Source of the DNA: Bdellovibrionaceae bacterium UBA1609
GTDB taxonomy: Bacteria; Bdellovibrionota; Bdellovibrionia; Bdellovibrionales; UBA1609
Reading direction: 5' to 3'
Assembly (NCBI GenBank): GCA_002321895.1
Contig: DCMZ01000003.1
Coordinates: 647,070 to 711,069 of the forward strand
Length of the DNA: 64,000 bases
The notes under the pieces are model-generated. The model was not told the DNA's origin, searched no databases, and saw nothing but the letters and a program-made list of their open reading frames with translations. The position numbers and the translations under genes were made by a program. Every line of letters begins with the position of its first letter. The first letter of the stretch is position 1. This document shows positions 8,977 to 18,124 of this stretch, one piece after another.

Positions 8977-9053
8977 AGACCGGCTGCGTTAACCCTCAAA
9001 ACCGTCCTGAGGCTCGGTGGACAGGTTTTAGAGAAAGGTATATTCTGGCTGCT

Positions 9054-11741
9054 ATGATTTCTACAATTGCGAAAAAGATATTCGGTACCAAGCACGAGAG
9101 GGAGCTCAAAGCCCTTCAGCCCCTGGTAAATAAAATTAATGATCTTGAGCCTGAGATGCAAAAGCTATCCGATGAGGAACTCCAGGCAAAAACTCCTGAA
9201 TTCAAGCAGCGCCTTGAAAAGGGAGAAACCTTGGATGCTATCCTGCCAGAAGCCTTTGCGGTTTGCCGAGAGGCTTCTGTAAGAGTGCTGGGCATGCGCC
9301 ATTATGATGTGCAGCTCATTGGGGGCATCACTTTGCACCGGGGTGTAGTGGCAGAGATGAGAACGGGGGAAGGTAAAACCCTAGTGGCCACTTTGCCGGT
9401 GTATCTCAATGCCTTGAGCGGAAAAGGCGTTCATGTAGTCACGGTGAATGATTATTTGGCTAGGCGAGATTGTGCTTGGATGGGACAGCTCTACAATTGG
9501 TTGGGGCTTACTACTGGGACGATTTATCATGATATGTCCGATAAGGAGAGATTCGAGGCCTATCGTGCCGATATCACTTATGCCACAAATAATGAGCTTG
9601 GATTTGATTACCTACGAGACAATATGAAGTACGACCTGAGCGAGTTTGTTCAGAGAGAGCTCAATTTCGCCATCGTGGATGAATGTGACTCCATTCTTAT
9701 TGATGAGGCTCGGACACCGTTAATTATTTCCGGGCCTTCTGAGGAATCCACTGAAAAATACTATGATGTGAATAAAATTATTCCAGGGCTTGAGGCTGAT
9801 AAGCACTTCACCATGGAAGAGAAAACAAAAACAGTTTCTCTTACTGAAGAAGGTAACTCGAGAGTGGAAGAGCTCATGGGTATCGAGAATATTTATGAGC
9901 CTCAATATATCCAGTTGGTGCATCACATCTACCAAGCTCTAAAAGCCCATCATCTTTTCAAAATTGACGTGGATTACATGGTTAAAGATGGCGAGATTGT
10001 TATCGTTGATGAATTCACAGGTCGACTCATGCCGGGTCGTCGATGGAGCGATGGATTACATCAGGCCATTGAAGCCAAAGAAGGAATTAAGATTAAAGGT
10101 GAAAACCAAACTTTAGCTTCAATTACCTTTCAGAACTTTTTTAGGATGTACAACAAGCTTTCAGGAATGACGGGGACCGCTGAAACAGAAGCGATCGAGT
10201 TTGCAAAAATCTATTCACTGGAAGTTATGGTCATTCCCACCAATAAGCCCATTGCTCGAAAAGATGTTCAAGACGAAGTCTATAAAAATGAGCAGGCTAA
10301 AATCAACGCCATGGTAAAAGACATAAAAGAGCGGACGCAAAAGGGGCAACCCGTACTTGTAGGTACAGTAAGTATTGAAAAGTCGGAGTTCCTATCTCGT
10401 TCGTTGACCAAGTTGGGTGTAAAGCACAATGTATTGAACGCAAAACACCATGAAAAAGAAGCGGAAATCGTAGCTCAGGCGGGACGTCTAGGTGCCGTGA
10501 CCATTGCTACAAACATGGCTGGTCGAGGAACGGATATCGTGTTGGGTGGAAACGCTGAATTTATGGCTAAAGCTCAGCATGAAGATGAAACTTCACCAGA
10601 ATACAAAGCCACACTAGAGAAGTTTCGGAAGCAATGTGAAGAAGAAAAACAGAAAGTGCTGGAGGCGGGCGGTCTGTATATCGTAGGTACGGAACGGCAT
10701 GAAACTCGACGAATCGACAACCAGTTGCGTGGTCGTGCCGGTCGACAAGGGGATCCAGGTGAATCTCGCTTTTATCTGTCTTTAGATGATAATTTGATGC
10801 GAATTTTTAATGGCGAGCGGATTCAAAAGATCATGAATACCCTTGATGTGCCTGATGATGAACCTATCACCGCAAAGATGGTGACTAGAGCCATCGAAAA
10901 CTCGCAGAAAAAGGTGGAAGGGCACAACTTTGATATTCGGAAGCATCTTCTAGAGTATGACGATGTTATGAATCAGCAACGTCATCGTATTTATAGTTTA
11001 AGAAGAGACGTATTGCGCGGAGAGGACATCGAAAGAATGGTCCTCGATATGTTAGGGGATGTGACCTCCCATATTCTTGATGTCTTTGCCAACGAAAACA
11101 ACAAGGTGGAAACTTGGGATTTGGATGGCATGAATACGGCCCTTCAGCAGCAGTTTGGCATTAGAATGGAAATCGGGGATCGGTCCCGCCTTACCGCTGA
11201 GGGTCTGACGGATATGGTCAGCTCTGCTGTAAAGACGGTTTACGATAAGCAAAAAGAGCATCTCGGAGAGCATTATGTAGAGATAGCTCGCATGATCTTG
11301 TTGCAAACCATAGATCAACGTTGGAAAGATCATTTATTGAATATCGATCAGCTCAAAGAGGGGATTAATTTACGTGCCTACGCACAAAAAGATCCACTGA
11401 TTGAGTATAAAAAAGAGGCCTTCGCTCGATTTGAAGAACTACAGTCGCAAATTCAATCGGAGCTCATCGAAAAGCTATTAAAAATTCAAATTGTTTCACC
11501 CGAAGAAGCCCAATTGGAAATGGAACAACAGTCGCAAAATTTTGATAACATGTCTTACGAAAGCCCAGAAGACAACGCTCAACAGTTCGTAGACAATCAA
11601 ATGCCATTGGGAGCTATGCAACCTCAGCAACAGGAATTACAATATTCTTCTGGAGGCGATGGTTATAATCAGCAATCTGATCGAAAGTTGAATCGCGCCG
11701 AACGACGTAGGATGGAAAAGAAAAACAAAAAGCGTCGTTAA
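9054..11741 (+). CDS. secA: preprotein translocase ATPase SecA
   Basis: The 895-residue motor drives unfolded preproteins through SecYEG. Walker A is MRTGEGKTLVATL, the DEAD-like box is VDECDSILIDEARTPL, and helicase motifs GTVSIEKSE, TNMAGRGTDI and RRIDNQLRGRAGRQGDPG follow. The C-terminus ends in a basic NRAERRRMEKKNKKRR tail; the usual zinc-binding CxCxnCH motif for SecB and lipids is absent, replaced by a Q-rich linker. Lengths and domain order are otherwise normal. The next gene starts 36 bases on and is probably co-transcribed. Confidence 0.98.
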   Translation: MISTIAKKIFGTKHERELKALQPLVNKINDLEPEMQKLSDEELQAKTPEFKQRLEKGETLDAILPEAFAVCREASVRVLGMRHYDVQLIGGITLHRGVVAEMRTGEGKTLVATLPVYLNALSGKGVHVVTVNDYLARRDCAWMGQLYNWLGLTTGTIYHDMSDKERFEAYRADITYATNNELGFDYLRDNMKYDLSEFVQRELNFAIVDECDSILIDEARTPLIISGPSEESTEKYYDVNKIIPGLEADKHFTMEEKTKTVSLTEEGNSRVEELMGIENIYEPQYIQLVHHIYQALKAHHLFKIDVDYMVKDGEIVIVDEFTGRLMPGRRWSDGLHQAIEAKEGIKIKGENQTLASITFQNFFRMYNKLSGMTGTAETEAIEFAKIYSLEVMVIPTNKPIARKDVQDEVYKNEQAKINAMVKDIKERTQKGQPVLVGTVSIEKSEFLSRSLTKLGVKHNVLNAKHHEKEAEIVAQAGRLGAVTIATNMAGRGTDIVLGGNAEFMAKAQHEDETSPEYKATLEKFRKQCEEEKQKVLEAGGLYIVGTERHETRRIDNQLRGRAGRQGDPGESRFYLSLDDNLMRIFNGERIQKIMNTLDVPDDEPITAKMVTRAIENSQKKVEGHNFDIRKHLLEYDDVMNQQRHRIYSLRRDVLRGEDIERMVLDMLGDVTSHILDVFANENNKVETWDLDGMNTALQQQFGIRMEIGDRSRLTAEGLTDMVSSAVKTVYDKQKEHLGEHYVEIARMILLQTIDQRWKDHLLNIDQLKEGINLRAYAQKDPLIEYKKEAFARFEELQSQIQSELIEKLLKIQIVSPEEAQLEMEQQSQNFDNMSYESPEDNAQQFVDNQMPLGAMQPQQQELQYSSGGDGYNQQSDRKLNRAERRRMEKKNKKRR

Positions 11742-11777
11742 GTCCTATAAAGCCGAGGTCAAACCATGGAGGGATGA

Positions 11778-12752
11778 GTGGCTGTTTGCCCAAAGTGTGG
11801 GAGTTCCATTTCTGATGAGTTTGGTCTGGTCAATTGCGGCCAGTGTGGATCCTCTGTTTTCGTAGATCTAGAGGGTGGAGTGAAGCTTGCCGAAGATATG
11901 AATTCGGGGTCGGATTTCTCTAGTTCTTCTTTGGACGACGAAGGCTCTGAGGTGGTTGCCAATGATGTCGGTGAACAGGAAGTCTACATTGATGAAGAAA
12001 TTCCTCCAGGCGAGGGGGAGTGGGTTGAGCAGAATTCGGTGGTGCAGCCCCGACCAGATTTACATTCTGAAGATTATGTTCCTGAAAATTTAGATGAAGA
12101 GAATTATCCGGCTGGAGAGTTTAACGACTACGCGGTGGGCGATGATTATTTAGCCAATGAAGGGGTTGATGGTCCTGGCGAAGAGCTAGAAGCTGCAGGA
12201 GATGAACTTCTGGAAGAGCTACCTTCCGATCCAAATTCAATAGATAAAATGATAGCCGATAGTGTTCCTGAGGATCCCGATCAAGTTGGGATGGAAGACT
12301 ATGAGGACTATTTGGAAGTGGCGGAAGAGAACGGTCAGGATTCTAATTTAGCTATTGAGGGCGATGGCTATGAATTAGAGCCAGTTCCACAATCCACCGA
12401 CGAAAGTTCAATGGAAGATGTGAGGGCTTTTGGTAATAGTGAGCTCTCTTCGGCCAGCCAAGGCAGTCTCAAAATAAAACTCAAAATTTCTGGTATTGAT
12501 GATCCAGCCCTTAGGGCAGAGTTGAAAGAGGCCTTAACTGACGGGCGCTTTCTTTGGGATGAAGACGATCTCATGTCCAATGTAGTCGGGGGAGAGCTGA
12601 TTATTTCGGGCTTAAGTCCAGTTAAGGCTACGGTCCTAATAAACCGATTAAAACCTGTAAACGTGCAACTGCATTGGGAGCAATATGTTTTACAGGTTAA
12701 TGATTCTGCTGATGAGAACACTACTATGTCTAGTGGTGAGCTGGAGCCTTAG
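11778..12752 (+). CDS. zinc-ribbon acidic protein, unknown role
   Basis: I do not recognise a named family. The 324-residue product starts with a zinc ribbon (MAVCPKCGSS, then VNCGQCGSS), continues with about 190 very acidic, probably disordered residues, and ends with a folded ~90-residue domain (LKIKLKISGIDDPALRAELKEAL ... ELIISGLSPVKATVLINRLKPVNVQLHW) whose pattern suggests an alternating beta/alpha module. The start is GTG 11778, which sits 5 bases after GGAGG; the ATG at 11774 is out of frame. It follows secA and overlaps the next gene by 68 bases, suggesting one transcript. Confidence 0.75.
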   Translation: MAVCPKCGSSISDEFGLVNCGQCGSSVFVDLEGGVKLAEDMNSGSDFSSSSLDDEGSEVVANDVGEQEVYIDEEIPPGEGEWVEQNSVVQPRPDLHSEDYVPENLDEENYPAGEFNDYAVGDDYLANEGVDGPGEELEAAGDELLEELPSDPNSIDKMIADSVPEDPDQVGMEDYEDYLEVAEENGQDSNLAIEGDGYELEPVPQSTDESSMEDVRAFGNSELSSASQGSLKIKLKISGIDDPALRAELKEALTDGRFLWDEDDLMSNVVGGELIISGLSPVKATVLINRLKPVNVQLHWEQYVLQVNDSADENTTMSSGELEP

Positions 12753-13302
12753 TTATGCTCAAGAGGAGACTCCTGAGGGCGAAGAAGAGGCACCAAAGTC
12801 TGTAGAGGCTGGAGCCGAGCAGTTGGCATCAGAAAGTCAGCCGGATACGGATTGGACCAAGCAGATTACCAAGCTCAACTCAAAAAGTGAAAAAGTAGCC
12901 GAGTACAAACGAATCATTAAAAAGATGATTAAGGAAAAAAACAGTGCTCAAACCAAAGAACAGAAGCATCAAATTATTGCTAAAATGCTGGATGTTCATA
13001 ATCGTCTAAAAAAGGCGATCACCGAATACAATGAGTTGGCTCCAGTTATAAAATATCGGTTTCCGGCTAAGGGGAGAGCCTACCAAAGACAGTATGTGCC
13101 GGAAAAGCTTCAGTCTATAGAGCAAATGGAAAAGGAAATGGGTTTGGACTACGACCTCACCCATTTGCGTCAGCTGGTACAGAGGAAGTATTCCACGATG
13201 GTTAAGGATGAGACTAAAATCGAACGAGATACTGCGGGGTCGTTCACGCAAAAAGAAGCGGATCAAGCCGTCACTAAAAAAAGAATTCGTCTAGAACGGT
13301 AA
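12685..13302 (+). CDS. secreted coiled-coil-rich hypothetical protein
   Basis: No family is recognised. The 205-residue product has an N-terminal signal peptide (MFYRLMILLMRTLLCLVVSWSLSYA, predicted cut before QEE), an acidic stretch, then a lysine/glutamate-rich, mostly helical region (KMIKEKNSAQTKEQKHQIIAKMLDVHNRLKKAITEYNELAP). ATG 12685 has GGGAG four bases upstream; ATGs at 12700 and 12712 are alternatives. Its start is embedded in the end of the zinc-ribbon gene, which suggests translational coupling. Its 3' end overlaps the convergent BamE-like gene by 12 bases. Confidence 0.7.
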   Translation: MFYRLMILLMRTLLCLVVSWSLSYAQEETPEGEEEAPKSVEAGAEQLASESQPDTDWTKQITKLNSKSEKVAEYKRIIKKMIKEKNSAQTKEQKHQIIAKMLDVHNRLKKAITEYNELAPVIKYRFPAKGRAYQRQYVPEKLQSIEQMEKEMGLDYDLTHLRQLVQRKYSTMVKDETKIERDTAGSFTQKEADQAVTKKRIRLER

Positions 13303-13668
13303 AAATCCGTCATTCGAGGAGCTGTGGTCCTCGTTTTCATCCAATAGGCTTTCATACTCTTCTAAACTTGTTGCCTGTTCGGCTAGATTTTCCCGATCAA
13401 TATCCTTTCGTAAGGGGCCCATGCTTACTAAGGTCCCTTGGTAAAAACTTAAAGTTTGGCGTTCTCGTTTTTTATCGGCTGTATGTCGCTGATAAATCCA
13501 GATGTCTTTTCCATCTTGGCGATAAGAATGCAAAGGTGATCCTAAGGTCTCAACCACATGAGATTTATTATCTCCTATGCGAATTTTTTCTAAATTTTCT
13601 ACACTGGTGGAAGCACATCCGGAAAAAAATATACCGATTAAAAGCAGGCTTGGGATTTTAAAAAACAA
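13291..13668 (-). CDS. BamE/SmpA-like small lipoprotein
   Basis: The predicted 125-residue lipoprotein has the BamE/OmlA pattern: IRIGDNKSHVVETLGSPL, then KDIWIYQRH, then LSFYQGTLVSMG. Such domains bind outer-membrane or assembly partners. I place the start at TTG 13668, where AGGAGGAG stands 6 bases upstream and the product becomes a compact lipoprotein signal (MFFKIPSLLLIGIFFSGC). A longer reading from ATG 13776 lacks this support. The gene converges with the previous one, and their coding ends overlap by 12 bases. Confidence 0.72.
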   Translation of the reverse strand: MFFKIPSLLLIGIFFSGCASTSVENLEKIRIGDNKSHVVETLGSPLHSYRQDGKDIWIYQRHTADKKRERQTLSFYQGTLVSMGPLRKDIDRENLAEQATSLEEYESLLDENEDHSSSNDGFLPF

Positions 13669-13781
13669 AAAAGCTCCTCCTAGAAAGTCATCTATATATA
13701 TCACAAATCTAAAAGTCGTCTGTTCTGAAAAGGGAAGGAGCGCCAAAAGAGCCATTGACTCATGGCGCAAATCCATCTCAT

Positions 13782-13796
13782 TGAGAATGATTATTG
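13782..13796. promoter_or_regulatory. Fur-box-like 7-1-7 sequence
   Basis: TGAGAATGATTATTG matches the Fur 7-1-7 consensus TGATAATnATTATCA at about 11-12 of 14 positions by eye. It lies between the divergent BamE-like gene (start 13668) and the cytochrome oxidase operon (start 14078). The binding protein and regulated gene are not known. Confidence 0.3.
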
Positions 13797-13995
13797 AATG
13801 GGGGGCCTTAATTTTTAAATTTTGAGTTCCACTAAAGTTAGGCCAACTTGAAATGGTACAAAGAGTGTTTCGTTAATCCCTTGTGCAGAAGGTGAATCGA
13901 AGGGTCGGGGTAAAAGGACCCTCGAATCAACTGCTTGGCTTTGCCTCAACTAGGGTGTATGAGAAGAAAACTCTAATAAATTTAATGGATCCAAG

Positions 13996-14060
13996 TTGCT
14001 GGAGATCGGTGAGCTTGGTAATTTATTAAGCAAATAAAAAAAAGAGATTTCGAAACTCTT
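13996..14060 (+). promoter_or_regulatory. likely promoter and leader hairpin of the cox operon
   Basis: TTGCTG (13996-14001) and TAATTT (14019-14024) are separated by 17 bases, a good sigma-70-type promoter. The leader then carries a hairpin AAGAG (14042-14046) / CTCTT (14056-14060) around TTTCGAAA, just before the AAGGTGG ribosome site of the first gene. The rest of the 409-base gap from 13669 holds the Fur-like site and a GCGCCA/TGGCGC stem (13740-13768), and no gene. Confidence 0.5.
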
Positions 14061-14077
14061 AAAGGTGGACGTTTAGG

Positions 14078-14635
14078 ATGAGTGAGAATCAGGACAGCTA
14101 CAATCGCAGTGGTTATTACGCGTTTTTGTTTTCAATGGTACTTTCGATACTTTTAACTTTTGTACTTAGTTTTATGTACAAAGGTGTGCAAGTGGATGAC
14201 GTAAAAGAAGTGGTTGCGGCCGAGTCCGGTGAGAACGTCACTGAAACAAAAGAAGGTCCTAGTGAAGGATTTGATATTGCTGCTGTTTCTGAGCCATGGG
14301 TTTTTTCTGATGATATGGCCGCCTACGGCAAACAGATTTATGCGGTAAACTGTGCTTCTTGTCATGGTTCAAAAGCTGATGGAAAAGGACCAGCAGGTGG
14401 AGCTCTGGTTCCTCCTCCAAGAAACTTATTAGAAGGTGGCTGGAAGAACGGCGGAACTTCTAAAAACCTGTTCACAACTCTTCAAACCGGTATTCCAGGT
14501 GGATCCATGGTTTCTTTCAAACATTTACCAGTGAAAGATCGATGGGCTCTTGTGCATTACATTCGATCTATAACAAAAGACAAACCTGAAGATGACCAAG
14601 CCGCACTTGCCAGTTTCGGTCAGTCGGCAGACTAA
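14078..14635 (+). CDS. membrane-anchored mono-heme cytochrome c
   Basis: The 185-residue protein has one N-terminal membrane segment (about residues 13-32), a linker of ~40 residues, then a cytochrome c domain with heme motif CASCH near residue 92 and the likely axial methionine in GGSMVSF. It heads the oxidase operon and should carry electrons in the periplasm from the bc1 or equivalent complex to the oxidase. The next gene follows after 19 bases. Confidence 0.9.
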   Translation: MSENQDSYNRSGYYAFLFSMVLSILLTFVLSFMYKGVQVDDVKEVVAAESGENVTETKEGPSEGFDIAAVSEPWVFSDDMAAYGKQIYAVNCASCHGSKADGKGPAGGALVPPPRNLLEGGWKNGGTSKNLFTTLQTGIPGGSMVSFKHLPVKDRWALVHYIRSITKDKPEDDQAALASFGQSAD

Positions 14636-14654
14636 GAAATAGGTTTAAACGATA

Positions 14655-15518
14655 ATGTATTCACTCAGCCAACTTTTACAGAAAATTTTAATGGGCGCAC
14701 TTTTTGTGAGCGCCAGTCTTATTTCTGTATATAGTTTTGGATATAAACCCGGTGAAGGCCTGGAGAAAAAGGCCGCTCATGAAGTTCCTGGTGAAATCGA
14801 AGGAGTGGGAGTATTTGAAAGACTGGGAGAGCAAGTTTCTCTAGACAATGTCTTTTATGATGAGGCTGGTGCTGAAGTTACGTTAGGTCAGTATTACAAT
14901 GCAGATAAACCAGTTATCATTTCTATCGTTTATTACGAATGCCCAAGTCTGTGTAACTACCACTTAAATGGGGTGAATGCAGTTCTTAAGGATTTGAGTC
15001 TCAGGCCTGGTAAGGATTATGACTTAGTTGCCGTTACAATGAATCCCAAAGAAGGACCCTTACTGGCCTCCGATAAAAAAGATGCTTATGTACATGAGTT
15101 TGGAGATCCCATTGCAGCTAGTGGATATCATTTCCTGACCGGCGATGAAGCTAATATCAGAAAATTAGCGGCAGAAGTGGGCTTTAAATATAAGTATCAA
15201 GAGTCTTCCGGAGAGTATGCTCATGCGTCGGCAGCGATCATAACCACTCCGGAGGGGAAAATTTCACGTTATTTACACGGTATTGAGTTTGATGCAAACA
15301 CCTTTCGATTGGCCCTTTTAGAGGGTGGACAAGGTAAAATCGGCAATATCGTTGATCAGATTCTAATGTTCTGTTTTCAGTTTGATCCCTCAAGAAGTAA
15401 GTACACGCTTTATGCTTGGAACATTATGCGAGTGGGCGCTGTGTTTATGGTTATTTTATTATTAATTGTATTGGTTCCTCTTTGGATGAAAGAGAAAAAA
15501 TCGGAGACCCCGGCTTAA
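14655..15518 (+). CDS. SCO1/SenC-type copper chaperone
   Basis: This 287-residue membrane-anchored thioredoxin-fold protein inserts copper into the CuA centre of oxidase subunit II. The copper motif is CPSLC near residue 97, and a later histidine (YAHASAAI) fits the third ligand. There is a hydrophobic N-terminus and, less usually, a clear C-terminal membrane segment (VGAVFMVILLLIVLVPLWM) followed by a basic tail. It sits 19 bases after the cytochrome c gene and 15 before coxB. Confidence 0.9.
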   Translation: MYSLSQLLQKILMGALFVSASLISVYSFGYKPGEGLEKKAAHEVPGEIEGVGVFERLGEQVSLDNVFYDEAGAEVTLGQYYNADKPVIISIVYYECPSLCNYHLNGVNAVLKDLSLRPGKDYDLVAVTMNPKEGPLLASDKKDAYVHEFGDPIAASGYHFLTGDEANIRKLAAEVGFKYKYQESSGEYAHASAAIITTPEGKISRYLHGIEFDANTFRLALLEGGQGKIGNIVDQILMFCFQFDPSRSKYTLYAWNIMRVGAVFMVILLLIVLVPLWMKEKKSETPA

Positions 15519-15533
15519 AGGAGTAGAGAAGAG

Positions 15534-16523
15534 ATGTTAGGGCTGTTCAACTTCATTGATGTAGCAAATGCGCAGAGCACGTTTATGCCTGTGGCAGGTT
15601 CGGCGGTGGCAGCGCAAGTGGATGACCTCTATGCGTTTTTATTGATTTGTAGTGCGATTTCTTGTGCGCTCGTAATCGGTGGCCTCATTTACTTTGCTGT
15701 AAAATATAGAAGACAGGGTGAAGACGATAAAACACCCTATATTTCTCACAATAGCACTTTGGAATTCCTGTGGAGTTTCATTCCATTTTGTATTTTTATG
15801 GTGGTGTTCGCTTGGGGTTGGTTCATTTACCATCAAATGCGAACTTTTCCCGAAGATTCCCTAGAGGTTCATGTTTATGGGCAGAAATGGAACTGGGAGT
15901 TTCAATATAAGAGCGGTAAAAAAACGGGCGGTACTAATCTAGAAACCAATGCTACGAGCAAAGATGGTCTATATGTTCCTGTGAATACACCCGTAAAACT
16001 CATCATGACTTCCAGAGATGTATTGCACTCTTTCTACATTCCGGGTCTTCGTATTAAGCAAGATGTTATTCCTGGGCGATATACAGCTCTAGGTTTTGTA
16101 GCTGATAAAGAAGGGGAGTATCAGGTCTTCTGTACTGAGTACTGTGGAGATCAACACTCGGCTATGATGGCGAAAGTTCATGTGGTTCCAAAACAAGAAT
16201 TTGAAGAGTGGTTAAAAGTAAATGATGATGCCTTACCATTGCCGGAATTGGGGCAAAAGGTTTTCGGACAAAAGTGTTCTGTTTGTCATAATGTTGATAC
16301 CTCCAGAAAAATTGGTCCGGGGTTGGCTGGAATTTTTGGTGCTAGCCGAGAGTTCAATGCAGGGGCTGGTATTACAGCGGACGAAAACTACATTCGTGAA
16401 TCAATTCTTTATCCCAATAAGAAAATTGTAAAAGGCTTCCCGGCGGCAATGACGCCATTTCAAGGGTTGTTATCTGAGAGAGAATTGACTGGTCTAATCG
16501 AGTACATAAAGACTTTAAATTAG
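15534..16523 (+). CDS. coxB: caa3-type cytochrome c oxidase subunit II with fused cytochrome c
   Basis: The 329-residue subunit accepts electrons from cytochrome c. Two N-terminal membrane helices are followed by the cupredoxin domain with VYGQKWNWEFQY, VLHSFYIPGLRIKQDVIPG and the CuA site CTEYCGDQHSAM near residues 200-210. A C-terminal cytochrome c domain with CSVCH near 247 and methionine in AAMTPF makes it caa3-type. An N-terminal ANAQ sequence could be a signal-peptidase site. It is followed 11 bases later by coxA. Confidence 0.97.
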   Translation: MLGLFNFIDVANAQSTFMPVAGSAVAAQVDDLYAFLLICSAISCALVIGGLIYFAVKYRRQGEDDKTPYISHNSTLEFLWSFIPFCIFMVVFAWGWFIYHQMRTFPEDSLEVHVYGQKWNWEFQYKSGKKTGGTNLETNATSKDGLYVPVNTPVKLIMTSRDVLHSFYIPGLRIKQDVIPGRYTALGFVADKEGEYQVFCTEYCGDQHSAMMAKVHVVPKQEFEEWLKVNDDALPLPELGQKVFGQKCSVCHNVDTSRKIGPGLAGIFGASREFNAGAGITADENYIRESILYPNKKIVKGFPAAMTPFQGLLSERELTGLIEYIKTLN

Positions 16524-16534
16524 GAGAGAAGTAA

Positions 16535-18124
16535 ATGGGTTCTGCGGCACCTGGAGAAAATTATTTAAATCATGAGAAGGGCCTTAAGTCTTGGCTTACG
16601 ACCTTGGATCATAAACGCATTGGCGTGATGTATATGATCACGGTTCTGGTGTTTTTTGCTATGGGCGGATTTGCAGCTATCATGCTTCGAACTGAATTAG
16701 CAGCACCTGGCCCCGGGGTATTAGGAGAAGGTGGAGTTTATAACCAGTTTATGACCTTACATGGAGCCATTATGGTTTTCATGGTGATCATTCCTGGGAT
16801 ACCGGCCTTCTTAGGTAACTTTGTTTTGCCCCTTCATTTGGGAGCTGCCGACGTGGCCTTCCCAAGATTGAACTTAGCGAGTTGGTACTGTCTGATTATT
16901 GGTGCGGCAATCACCATGATCTCTCTGTTTTATCATGGTGTTGATACGGGATGGACGTTTTACACGCCTTACAGTATCGAAACAGCCAACGGAACCACTT
17001 GGGTGGTTTTTGGTGCCTTTGTGATTGGTTTCTCTTCTATCTTCACCGGACTTAACTTTGTAGCCACCGTACATAAGCTTCGCTGTAAAGGGATGTCGTT
17101 TTTTAGAATGCCTTTGTTTGTTTGGGGGCTCTACTCCACAGCGATCTTGCAGGTTTTAGCTACTCCCGTTCTAGGGATTACCCTTCTCTTGTTATTGGCT
17201 GAGCGTCTTCTAGGTGTGGGTATCTTTGATCCTAAATTGGGTGGAGATCCAGTACTGTTCCAGCATTTCTTCTGGTTCTACTCTCACCCTGCTGTGTACA
17301 TTATGGTATTGCCTGCCATGGGTGTGGTTTCAGAGTTGATCACTTGTTTCTCAAGAAAAACCATTTTTGGTTACAGAGCGATTGCATTTTCTTCTGTAGG
17401 GATCGCGGTGGTGTCTTTCTTTGTTTGGGGACACCACATGTTTGTCAGTGGTCAGTCTGAAGTGGCTGGCGTGATCTTCTCTTTCCTAACTATGCTAGTT
17501 GGAGTGCCTACAGCGATTAAAACTTTTAACTGGGTGGCGACTATGTATAAAGGGTCCATTCAGTTTGCTTCTCCAATGCTCTATGGAATGGGATTCTTAT
17601 TTCTATTCACAATAGGTGGGGTGACTGGAATCATGCTAGCTACAACAGCTTTGGATGTTCACTTTCATGACACTTATTTTGTCGTGGCACACTTTCACTA
17701 CGTGATGGTGGGTGGAACATTGATGGCTCTTTCCGGCGGTATTCTCTACTGGTTCCCTAAGATGTTCGGAAAAATGTATAACGAGTTTATCGCTCAAATC
17801 TCTTTCATCTTTGTTTTCTGTGGCTTTAACGTGACTTTCTTTCCACAGTTTATTTTGGGTGCTATGGGTATGCCTCGAAGATATTTTGATTATCTTCCAG
17901 CCTATGCAGATTTGAACTTGTTATCGACCATTGGTTCCTATCTCATCGGAACTGGATTTCTAATTCTTCTTTATGTGATCATCGATGGATTGAGAAATGG
18001 TGCGGACGCTCCTGCAAACCCTTGGGGTGCTAAAACGCTGGAGTGGACAGCAGCATCTCCTCCGATCCATCACAACTTTGAAAACGAACCAGAAGTAACG
18101 GCAGGTCCTTATGAGTACAGATAG
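16535..18124 (+). CDS. coxA: cytochrome c oxidase subunit I
   Basis: The 529-residue catalytic heme-copper subunit reduces oxygen and pumps protons. It shows the family blocks HGAIMVFMVIIPGIPAFLGNF, HPAVYIMVLPAMG with the cross-linked His-Tyr pair, WGHHMFVSG (CuB histidines), and VHFHDTYFVVAHFHYV (heme ligands), with twelve membrane helices expected. It overlaps the start of coxC by 14 bases, indicating tight coupling. Confidence 0.98.
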   Translation: MGSAAPGENYLNHEKGLKSWLTTLDHKRIGVMYMITVLVFFAMGGFAAIMLRTELAAPGPGVLGEGGVYNQFMTLHGAIMVFMVIIPGIPAFLGNFVLPLHLGAADVAFPRLNLASWYCLIIGAAITMISLFYHGVDTGWTFYTPYSIETANGTTWVVFGAFVIGFSSIFTGLNFVATVHKLRCKGMSFFRMPLFVWGLYSTAILQVLATPVLGITLLLLLAERLLGVGIFDPKLGGDPVLFQHFFWFYSHPAVYIMVLPAMGVVSELITCFSRKTIFGYRAIAFSSVGIAVVSFFVWGHHMFVSGQSEVAGVIFSFLTMLVGVPTAIKTFNWVATMYKGSIQFASPMLYGMGFLFLFTIGGVTGIMLATTALDVHFHDTYFVVAHFHYVMVGGTLMALSGGILYWFPKMFGKMYNEFIAQISFIFVFCGFNVTFFPQFILGAMGMPRRYFDYLPAYADLNLLSTIGSYLIGTGFLILLYVIIDGLRNGADAPANPWGAKTLEWTAASPPIHHNFENEPEVTAGPYEYR

